A stretch of DNA of 64,000 nt, taken from contig JASEVX010000007.1 of NCBI GenBank assembly GCA_031761405.1, positions 62,321,062 through 62,385,061 on the forward strand. Reading direction: 5' to 3'. The DNA comes from Serripes groenlandicus. Its lineage: Eukaryota; Mollusca; Bivalvia; Cardiida; Cardiidae. Position 1 is the stretch's first letter. Each line of letters starts with the position of its first letter. Of the stretch, positions 24,001 to 32,100 are shown in pieces. The notes under the pieces were generated by a model. It was not told the origin of the DNA and made no database searches. It worked only from the letters and a program-made list of their open reading frames with translations. Position numbers and translations under genes: made by a program.

Positions 24001-24093
24001 GCCAAAAAACCTACCTCCAATAGGTCCAGGATTTACACCATATTCCGTCAGCTTAGCCCTCAAGTCGGCATCACTCAACTCAGCTACATCCAT
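18094..24093 (-). CDS. EMD: Emerin-like LEM-domain inner nuclear membrane protein (200 residues)
   Basis: Five coding exons on the minus strand with consistent phases: 24093-24015, 22818-22738, 20984-20936, 19818-19618 and 18286-18094. The LEM domain spans residues 1 to about 43 over exons 1-2: MDVAELSDADLRAKLTEYG, then TTRLFYEKKLGKLI, the helix that binds the chromatin protein BAF. Residues 51-64 are almost all Glu/Asp. Residues 74-107 hold three Tyr-x-x-Pro-Pro/Ser-Pro-Lys type repeats, a likely phosphorylated nucleoplasmic linker. Residues about 168-183 form one hydrophobic membrane segment (LLFIIIVALLIYLVV), leaving a 17-residue tail in the perinuclear space. N-terminal LEM plus C-terminal anchor and 200 residues fit emerin (about 250 in vertebrates) better than LAP2 or MAN1. 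Introns carry MITEs, a SINE and family-B elements. A small LAP2 or LEMD1-like protein is the alternative name. Confidence 0.85.
18430..18644 (-). mobile_element. TTAA MITE (CCCTTTCCC family), full length
   Basis: 215 bp from TTAA to TTAA. Ends are TTAACCTTTTCCCTCATACG and TATATGAGGGAAAGGGTTAA. It lies in the last intron of the LEM gene and is the leftmost recognisable copy in the window. Confidence 0.85.
18667..19090 (+). repeat. Direct duplication of about 125 bp, 298 bp apart
   Basis: The block ACCATTGCAAATCAAATCAA...GACCTCCAGAGTGTTCAAAA occurs at about 18667-18790 and again at 18965-19088, differing at a few positions. GAAGATGTTTACGCTAGGA is also duplicated, at about 18650 and 18800. Family-A type sequence with a GTGAGCTAG end follows to 19292. 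Confidence 0.75.
19378..19566 (-). mobile_element. TTAA MITE, degenerate
   Basis: Retains CAGCAGACAAATTTGAAAAT, the AGAAGAAATTAC centre, CGTCTGCATGATG and the GGAAAGGGTTAA end. The left terminus is lost. It lies just downstream of LEM exon 4. Confidence 0.65.
19845..20043 (-). mobile_element. TTAA MITE, degenerate
   Basis: Starts TTACCCTTTACC, has TGTGCAGCAGATCCACTTTG and GTTTGCTGCAGCGG, and ends in GTAAACAGTTAA. It lies just upstream of LEM exon 4. Confidence 0.6.
20402..20655 (-). mobile_element. tRNA-derived SINE
   Basis: The minus strand has GTGGTAGAGCGTCCACATC and a B-box region near 20590, then the body with GGACCAGTAGTACAGG and a (TCAA)n tail at the left. A 14-bp duplication with one mismatch, GGAGTTGCATGGAA at 20388-20401 and GGAGTTACATGGAA at 20656-20669, flanks it. 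It is related to the plus copy at 30297-30561. Confidence 0.85.
20757..20935 (-). repeat. Dispersed family-E repeat (ACAACATAGGGTTTGGTTG)
   Basis: Contains TGAGACGATTCTTTGGAGTA and ACAACATAGGGTTTGGTTG followed by TTATCTGGACC. It begins right at LEM exon 3, whose donor is at 20935. Related copies lie at 22850-23020, 27930-28310 (split), 32220-32303, 39825-40060 and 51530-51690. The units are partly self-complementary, so a MITE-like origin is likely. Confidence 0.6.
21030..21102 (-). repeat. TTAA MITE fragment
   Basis: Only the TCTGAAGCAGACGACTTTGA and GGAATACCTCTAAC parts remain, directly abutting the family-B element that follows. Confidence 0.5.
21103..22140 (+). mobile_element. Tandem-core element, family B (about 165-bp monomers)
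   Basis: Opens AACAAGAGGCCCAATAGGAC and holds about five monomers with TCAACATGGCTTGAAGGAAT, CTGATAGAGGGTCACCC, GGAACATTTCTACAAAATTA and TTTGAAAATCGGCCTGACAC. It closes with CGCCATGACATAAGCTCG without the GTGAGC hairpin. It is in intron 2 of the LEM gene. Confidence 0.75.
22850..23020. repeat. Family-E repeat
   Basis: Contains CAAACCCTATATTGTGGGTA, CTCAAAAGTATC, TGAGACGATTATATTGAGTA and ACAACATAGGGTTTGGTTGG, giving partial inverted symmetry about its middle. Confidence 0.6.
23587..24008 (+). mobile_element. Family-B element abutting LEM exon 1
   Basis: Opens AAGAGGACCATGATGATCCT and closes with TGATCACAATAACTCACCCA, then CACCTCAGGTGAGCCAAAAA. Its 3' end lies about six bases from the exon 1 / intron 1 boundary of the LEM gene (24014-24015). 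Confidence 0.7.
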
Positions 24094-24142
24094 TATCTGA
24101 TAATTAAATAAGCCACTAATTTATCTTGATGTAATATCAAAC

Positions 24143-24276
24143 AAGAGCACCGCGTACGGCACAGATGCTCGACTGATAGAAAACAGAAAAAAAGCTGAGC
24201 TGAACAAAAAACCTTAACCGGACGACCACGCCAGGGTCATGACAATAGCTCTCTTTTTTGAAAAGTCGAGCTAAAA
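24143..24276 (+). repeat. Short family-F element
   Basis: AACAAGAGCACCGCGTACGG start, GCTGAGCTGAACAAAAAACC, GACGACCACGCCAGGGTCAT and a AAAGTCGAGCTAA end. It sits just upstream of the LEM start codon and recurs inverted at 28555-28690. Confidence 0.7.
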
Positions 24277-25135
24277 ATGGACCTCTACGATAATAAAAAG
24301 ATTTGCAATGCTTACAACTGAAAAAATATTAATAATTAAATCATCATGCAATTTCTACTCTTCTGTTTTAATTGCAAATATAACGCGCAATAGATAAAAT
24401 TGCTTTCTTTTATTCATTTCCAAAAATAAAACGCGATTCTCCAGTAACACAAGGTACGAATTGACACGGGGCCGTATGTTGTCGCGTTCACCACGATGGA
24501 ATCCCACTAGATCTATGCGACATTTTTAAATAAGGTGTAAACGGATAAAATCTACATGTTGATATTAATTTCATTTAACATCCTTACGAGGACTAAACTT
24601 TATATGTATGTGTATTTTTTTTTTTTTTTCGACCAATCATGATTCATGATGGAAATGAGCGCGAAGTAAATTAACTATTATTGGTAGAAAAATAGTTTTA
24701 TCTAAAAAGAAAATCATCGGGCAGCACATTCTTTATAATTAAAACATTGCTATGTACAATTTTCACACAAAAGTAAGGGGTATAACTTACGAAAGTGTGT
24801 TTTAAAACAGAACAGAAAGCAAAAGTAGATATTTTTTCCGCCACGGACGTAAAATGATTGAAGATAATCCGGGAAATTGCGAGACCCGGTGTATATCCGG
24901 TAAAACCGGCAACTTTCGTTATTTAATCAGAAATCTGTGTGTATATACTTTTTTCTTTTAAACCAGAGACGTATTTAATTGAAATTAATTATACACATAT
25001 CAGATAAGATTCTAAAATTAAGTTTTAAAATTCAAATGATTATTTATTAAGAATAATACGATTATGTATCGTGTACCATAAACATCTTTTAGCCTGTGTT
25101 TCTCACCCTCTGTAGGTCGTTATTGAACTCACGGC
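24277..25135. promoter_or_regulatory. Candidate shared promoter interval between the LEM gene and POLR1G
   Basis: About 860 bp of mostly non-repetitive AT-rich DNA upstream of the LEM coding start and between two divergent genes. It contains a GC-rich island at 24838-24930 (CCGCCACGGACG, GAGACCCGGTG, ATATCCGGTAAAACCGGC). No TATA box or initiator can be asserted. The promoter call rests on position and divergence only. Confidence 0.35.
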
Positions 25136-25195
25136 ATGGCTGTTAGAAGTTTCTGCATACTATTTACGTTATTCTTGAAATATTCAGTGATTAAG
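25136..25195 (+). other. Possible first exon (ATG frame plus splice donor)
   Basis: A 20-codon open frame starting ATGGCTGTTAGAAG, encoding the hydrophobic stretch FCILFTLFL, and ending at a good donor AAG|GTAAAT. It could be the first exon of an unrecognised secreted protein. It could also be the 5' leader of POLR1G: the first POLR1G coding exon is preceded by an acceptor at 29156-29157, so an upstream leader exon must exist. If joined to it, this ATG would be a short upstream frame that terminates within six codons. Confidence 0.3.
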
Positions 25196-26684
25196 GTAAA
25201 TATGATGTTTAAACTCGTTTTCAACTAAAGAAGAATAGTGATTTTATCCTGGCATTTTCTCATTAATTTTAGTACTCGCCAGTTTTATGATGAATGCTCA
25301 ACAACAGGATTTCTCTTCAAAAGACAAGGGATGAATGGTCCAATTGCGTAGATCATAAGATGATCCCTATTGTTTTGAGGCTCACTTGGTCAAAGGTCTA
25401 AACCGTTTTCCACGCAATGTCTCAAGAGATATTTGACCAAGAACATACAAACTTCATAAGAATAATTTGACTTCCTGAGCGAATGACCGCTACTGATTTT
25501 TGGGTCAAATGTCCAGGCCACATGGACCTTTCAGGTCAAAATCCGTTTCATTTTGCTGCACATACCAAGTGCTAGACTCATTTAAATTTGACAGGACTTA
25601 TTAAAAAGTGAAAAAAACCTTTTGTTTACACTGTAGGACTCATTGATTTGTGAAAAATATTTGATAGGACTCATTGATAGAAATTAATTTCCAAAAGAAA
25701 CACTGAAATAATCCTTATTGGTTTTGGTTCAAATGTGCCTACCAATTAATGGGCCCTTCATGGTAAAATATGTGTCAGCTCTAAAAGCCTTTGTATCCAT
25801 CTTCTTCCATCGTCATAGGATGATTGGATTTTTGGGGTCAAATGTGATACCTACCGTTTTGTGGATCACTGCGTAAAAAGTCAAGACCACAGGCGCCATA
25901 AAGGTAACATTCTGTTCGGTCCATACCTCAAGAACCCTTTGTCATAGAGTCTTCAAACTTCAAAGGATTATTGGACTCCTTGAGAAGAATGATACCTTTT
26001 AATTTTGGAGTCAATCTCTGCTCAATATCTAAAGAACCTTTTTACCCAGAGTCTTAAAAAGGACTTCAGGGGATGGTTGGACTCTACGAGAAGATGACCT
26101 CCACTACTGTTATTGGGGTCAGAGGTCAAATATGTTTATGTTCAATATCTCAAGGGCTTCCATTACTTTCGACCCCAAGCTTTATCAACCACAGTTTCCT
26201 AAGTCATTTCGACCCCAATTTTAGTAAAAAACCCATTATCGTGAATGGATGGTTTATGTGTAATAAACAGTCATGATGAATGAAAAAAAAAAAAAAGAAT
26301 TTGATTATTTAATTATGATTTAATTATGATTATTTAAATGATCTTGATGTGTTATAAATAGTGACTTTGAAAACATTTTGTTATAAATGGGGAAAAAAAC
26401 CCCATTAATTATTCATTGAAGTAGAAACATTGGGATAAAAAAGACATTGATCAGTCTTTTGCCACAATGTCTTACTGCATAGTAAACACACAAAGTATGC
26501 ACACATATATACACTATAAACATTTTAAATACAAGTGATTCAACAATATCTTCAAGTAAGAGTAAAAAAACAAAGTTTGCACACATATATACACTAAAAA
26601 CATATTATGTAAAAGTGATTCAACAATATATTCAAGTAAGAGTAAAATGATAAAGTATGCACAAATATATACACTAAAAACATA
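25196..26684. repeat. Degenerate monomers and an 80-bp tandem repeat
   Basis: 25370-26270 holds loose ~170-bp repeats with GGTCAAAGGTC, TGATTTTTGGGTCAAATG and CTCAAGAACC blocks. 26497-26695 holds two and a half copies of an 80-bp unit with CACACATATATACACTA and GTGATTCAACAATAT. No gene is visible. Confidence 0.55.
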
Positions 26685-26939
26685 TTAAATACAGGGGCGT
26701 AGCTTGGCAATAATCAATGTGTAGGCCGTCTCGTGAGAAAAATCAACATTGTGGACTCTGCGTAAAGTATCGACCCGGATCAGCCTAACTGTGGATTTTC
26801 TGTCTATCCCCCCTTTAGACGGAGAGTTCACCAGTTTGGCCTCTTTCAGTAGTAGATTTACTAGAACGTACATGGGTAGAGCCCCCCGTCCCGCCTTCGC
26901 GTTCAAACGTCTGTACCATCCTGATAATATAAAACACAA
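26685..26939 (-). pseudogene. Fragment resembling the C-terminal part of a FLYWCH-type MULE transposase
   Basis: On the minus strand, an acceptor-like TTATCAG at about 26925 is followed by a frame reading GWYRRLNAKAGRGALPMYVL and VNLLLKEAKLV. The W-x-x-R-L-N...P-x-Y-x-L...L-x-x-E-A pattern is what I recall from the C-terminal helical part of MULE transposases that carry FLYWCH fingers. After about 50 residues the similarity fades. No catalytic DDE residues are in this piece. It is repeat-embedded, so a transposon remnant is more likely than a host exon. Recognition is from memory and needs a profile search. Confidence 0.45.
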
Positions 26940-28025
26940 TATATGTAATTGGTTATTATACCTTTGACCCAGCCTTTAAATTTCTCGCAATATGATTGGA
27001 TTCCGTGAGTGGATGACCCCATATTGATTTGTTGGTTACCTTTTTAAAGGTCAATGTCGTATGGGCCTTCACAATATATATGGTCCATTGAAGCAGAGTC
27101 TTCAAAAGTTGCAGGACGATTTGGCTATGCGATGTGTTGATCCAATGACTGAAAGCTTGGGGAGACTTACGCTTTTTTCCTCCGAAATTTAAACATCTCC
27201 AAATTAGTTGATTTGTGTACTGGAGTGGATTAAACGGCCATTTACCATAGTATACTGTACATATCTTTGGATTGCCTATTGCAGTGATACCAATGACTGT
27301 ATTTAGAAAGCTCAACAGAACAATGCTCTTCATTAACTGTTTGCAACCGGTCAAGTGCGCGTATACAAGTTGGTCACTATGTCAATTTACAGGAAACATA
27401 GTGAACCCTCTAGAGGCTACACGTATTTCTTTGATTTATCCAGGGTCTTTCAAATAGTAAAGACCCTGATTTATCCTTTCACAAAAATAATCGTAAATAT
27501 CACATCATTTCCCCCCCATTTTGTTGTTGCTTGTTTAACTGCATTATAAGGATCATACCCACTTTTTCATGTGAATAATTTAAAAGAAATGTGTTTATAA
27601 AATAAATAATCACTCTACATGCTCCGTAGCTATTCACAAAGAACATTATTATTATACACCAATGCTACTTAATTTAGCTGGCCTACTTCGTTTTCGTCAG
27701 AATTACACAATCGTAAATTACACATCCAAGGTGGACACACGTGAAATCAAATGAAACCACTGAAATAAGAAATACATCAGTTATGTAGATGAATCATTTA
27801 TTTAGATGAAAGTAATTGTAAGTTTAAAAGGCAGCTCAAAGTGGTATTATTAAATGTATACACCACCAGGTCATCGGCAGAAGAATTCAGCGCACAAACA
27901 CAATCTATAGAGCATCATAAGGAGGAGACCCCATAAGGAGGAGTAAGCTGGGTCTTTTCCTATTAATATCTTTCTTATGACTCAAATTAACCCTGTTACG
28001 TGGGTACTCAAAAAAGTATTTTGAC
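26940..28025. other. Intergenic stretch with no supported gene
   Basis: The longest frame (minus, 27354-26956) has no recognised motif. 27930-28025 is the left part of a family-E repeat (GTGGGTACTCAAAAAAGTAT) that is interrupted by the MITE that follows. Confidence 0.5.
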
Positions 28026-28230
28026 TCAGACGCTTTCTGACGCCTCTGCAGCAGACGGCTTTTTGAAAACATAGTGACGAAAGAAGAAATTGCTCAAAAT
28101 GAGCAATTTCTCCTTTTGCCACAATGTTTTCCACTTTTAGTCATAGGTTATCCATGCAATTATAGAGATTTTTCCCTTTTTTGACAAAATAAGTTGAAAG
28201 TCGTCTGCTGCAGAATTGTTGTCTCAGACG
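28026..28230 (+). mobile_element. TTAA-family MITE lacking its outer ends
   Basis: Body from GACGCTTTCTGACGCCTCTG to GTCGTCTGCTGCAGAATTGT with the central hairpin AATTGCTCAAAATGAGCAAT. The CCCTTTCCC ends are absent. It splits a family-E repeat, whose right half ACAACATATGGTTTGGTTG resumes at about 28245. Confidence 0.7.
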
Positions 28231-28554
28231 ATTCCTTTGAGTACCCACAACATATGGTTTGGTTGTGAAATAAGGATTTGGGGATGTGAAATACTCGCCT
28301 TATCTAGAGCTCTGGAGCATTCTAAATGTCTTCCGTTCATTGCCACATTCAACATGTTGAATATACTGGGAGGTTTTGCGCATTATGATAAAACATGTAA
28401 GGGATATTTATTAGTTTGATGGGGGCTGTCATTTGATATTTTAATGACGTAGTTGTGGCGACATCTGGTGGTACAGTAAGTTTATTCCTGAAAGTGTTAC
28501 AAAGAATGACCATTAATATGTAGTGGCACAATCTGCTGGTGGTAGCTATGATGT

Positions 28555-28690
28555 TCTGTTTGAAAAAACGAGAGCTATTGTCATGACCCTGGTGTCGTCG
28601 TCGGCTAAGGTTTTTTGTTTAGCTCATTTTTTTTTTTTCTCCCTATCAGTTGAGCGTCTGTGCCACGCGGTGCTCTTGTTTTATTTCTTA
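28555..28690 (-). repeat. Family-F element, inverted
   Basis: Reverse orientation of 24143-24276: GAGCTATTGTCATGACCCTG, then TTGAGCGTCTGTGCCACGCG and GTGCTCTTGTT. Confidence 0.65.
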
Positions 28691-28722
28691 TTTGTTTTGA
28701 AGGTGTTTGTCCTTTTCTTTTA

Positions 28723-28985
28723 TACCGCCGTGTTGGTGTACAGGTAGGTAGAGTATCCACCTTAAGTGTTAGAGGATATCGGTTCAATCCCAAGTCGGGT
28801 CATCCCAGAGACTTCTAAAGTTGTAATCACTGTAATGGCTTTCCATGCTTGGTGCTTAGGACAGTTGGGTTAGCATTATGACTGAGTCTCTGGTGTCAGG
28901 ATAAATGGACTAGAAGTACGGGTAAATTACCCAGGAAACACCGTGACGTAACTAAAATTGTTGAAAGCAGCATTAAATACTATAC
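28723..28985 (+). mobile_element. tRNA-derived SINE
   Basis: Head TTGGTGTACAGGTAGGTAGA and B-box-like CGGTTCAATCCCAAGTCGGG, body GGTGTCAGGATAAATGGAC and TTACCCAGGAAACACCGTG, ending AATTGTTGAAAGCAGCATTA. Same family as 30297-30561. No clear target duplication was found. Confidence 0.75.
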
Positions 28986-29161
28986 AACCAAAATATATTC
29001 ATGACGATAATTATATGAATTATATAAATAAAGATAATTTTTCTTGTAAGTTTTCATTTAAAGGAATCCAAGTGTCCGAGTTTACCAGGTATAATTTAAA
29101 ACATGAAACATGGAAAGTCATTGAAATGGAGATGCATTTATTTTGATTATTTTTCAGAGCC

Positions 29162-32100
29162 ATGTCACGTCATAAAGGTGATCCCTTCAACTTTAAGATG
29201 TTTTCGCCTTTGAGAACACCTCAGCATCTCATGCAAAAGGTTTGTACATCATTAGTGCTGTCTTCACAACTCAACAAATAGATATATGTCTCTCTGTTAA
29301 CACTTTCCCTACTGATACTAAACATTTAAAAATATTGTGCAAAAAGATGACAATGCTCAATATGTTAAGGTCTTCTTTTCCCACAATGTTTTGAATTCCG
29401 AATTAAAGTTATCCTTTCATATGTCCAGGTGTTTCAATTTTTCCTGAGGTATTTTCCAAGCACAAACTTGTCTTTCATTTAAAAAAAATCTAATCAAGTA
29501 ATATTATCATTTTTAGATGCTAGGTTAAACAGTTACATACATGTAATTCAACACTGGGTACACATCTTTTAGACTCTTTACAAAGCTGAAAATAATCTGA
29601 AATAATTATTGTTAAGATATGTTTCTGTATATATTTTTAAATATTTGAGTCAAATTAAGAAATTATAACTGGTAAAGGAAAGGTCCTCAAAAGATGTCAG
29701 CTGTAGTTGTATACCTGATACAACTTATGATGCCAATATCTGCAGTAATTGAGTTAATGGCTTTTTAGCTCACCTGAGAATGAAGTTGAACTATTGTCAT
29801 AATTGTGATCACTCATTGTCCATCATGTTGTCTGTGCCTGTTCACATTTTCCTGCAAACAAGTTCTGCTGAACCAAAGGAAGGCTTTTAAAATAATTTCT
29901 TACTGTATTTTATTTGCCTCAGCATCTTCAAATTTGGGAAATATTGTTAAAACTCTGGAGGCCACATTTTTACTTTGAGTCAGTTGAAACTTTGTCTTGA
30001 TGATATGGTCGATACTGGGTATCAGGTATTAAAACAAATAGGTCACTATGCCAAATGAAAAAAAAATATTGTTAACACTCTGGAGGTAGCATTTTGAATC
30101 TTTGTCAGAATAATTGTCTTTATGTGTTTTGCATAAGAAATCACATTGCATAATTCAGGTGAGCGATCTAGGGCCATCCATGGCCCTCTTGTTTCCTAAT
30201 ATATTGTGATATCTTTTAAAAAAAAATGTCCAAAAGTACTGTCTCAATTTTAAAATAGTTAAGGTAATGTTCCTGGAGTGATCCTGTACAAAGATTACCC
30301 TGCTTTGGTGGTGTACTGGTGGAGCGTCTGCCTCTGGTGCGGGGGGGTCACTGGTTCGATCCATGGTCGGGTCAAACCAAAGCCTTTAAAATGGTAGTGA
30401 TGACTGTACTCCTTGGCACTCAGGGTTGCGGGCTCAGCATTACAACTGACTGGCTGGTGTCAGGATAAATGGACCAGAAGTACTGGTAACTTACCCAGGT
30501 AATGCAGTGATATATAACTGGAAAATTGTTGAAAGCAAAGTAAAACACCCAATCAATCAATGTACCAAGATTGTTCAAATTTTTCTAATCAGTTGAAAAT
30601 CATTTCCTCCAGGTATTTTTTATTATATGTATTAAGTAATAAAAAAATCTTGTTCAAAAAGATAGGTCCGATTTAAAAATAATTTGACACAGATGTACCT
30701 TGTGTAAAACTCTGCAAAATATTGTTAAAATTATTCCGAAAACATAACCAACAGGAGTGAGCGATGCTAAAAACGTTCATTGGGCACTTTTAGGATTGTA
30801 AAGATTGTTCAAATTTTTCTGATCTGTTGTAAAACATGGCCACCGTTTTATTTTACATACATAGTTATATCTTTTTAAAAGGTAAATTCCAAAACTAATG
30901 GCCCAATTTGGATATGTAATTTGGGACAAATGTTCCTTGGGTGAACCTCGACCAAAGCAGTTGAGTTATTCCAATGTGTGTTGAAAAACATTGCCACCAT
31001 GGACTGGGGCTCGATATCTTTATGTATATAAAGTAAAACTATGAAAACTGGTACAATTCTAATAAATGATGTGAGAGATCTATACAGAACCATCATGGTC
31101 CTCTTGTTAATCCTTTCCCACATATAGCAAATCCGCAAAAGACGACTTTAGAAACATCTAGACAAAAACACAGAAAATCTCTATAAATAAAGGTATAATT
31201 ACTGAAAAAAGTTGAAAAAGGTATGTATATATATGGTCTTAACCCTTTCCCTCATACGGCAATTGTGCAGCAGACGACATTAAACATATCTTGTCAAAAT
31301 ATAGAAAATCTCTATAATTGAATGGATAACCTATGACTAAAAGTGGAAATATTGTGGCAAAAGGAGAAATTGCTCGTTTTGAGCAATTTCTTCTTTTGTC
31401 CCAATGTTTTCAAAAGACTTCTGCTGCAGAGGCTTCTACATGTGGGAAACGGTTAGAATGATATTGGAAGTTGTTGATTAGTGTTTTATCAGTAAATTGA
31501 TTGCTCTAAAAACCTGTAAAACATTTTTAGCTCACCTGTGCAAGAAGCTGGGTGGCGAGGTATTGTGATTACTCACCATCTGTGGTTATCTGTCCGTCTG
31601 TTCAAAAGAATTCTTCAAATAACTTCTATTAAACCAGTAGACCAATTCCAAAAGCCAAAGCCCAGTAGCGATACAGGATATTAGTACAGGGGTTGTGTGT
31701 TTGAACCCCCAGCTTGTTTAACTTTTTGTTTGACAATAATACAGACATTAGACGAAAGTTAATGTGACAGGCTTCATTCGTCTTCCACAAATGGGCTAAA
31801 CACTATGTAAAAAAGCCGCCAGTTACTTAGAATGAATGAATGTATATTGTTTTATGGCGCATCGACAGCTAAGGTCATTTAGGGCGCAATTAAATGTAAT
31901 TATTCATGATCCCTGGGTAAACAAATTAGTACTAGGCTAGAAAATGTGCCTTGCCCAAGGGCACTCCACCATGACGTAGTGCCGCGACTGGGGATCGAAC
32001 CCGGGACACCCGGTTTCGAAATCCCCGACGCTAACCACTCGACCACAGCGGAATCCTCAGTTACTTAGAAAGAAAGGTGTGTGGAGTACTGTTGTTAGAA

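Noticed and set aside
30297..32057. tRNA genes suggested by GGTTCGATCC-type B boxes
   Set aside because: No cloverleaf acceptor stem; the motifs belong to SINE heads with bodies, tails and target duplications.
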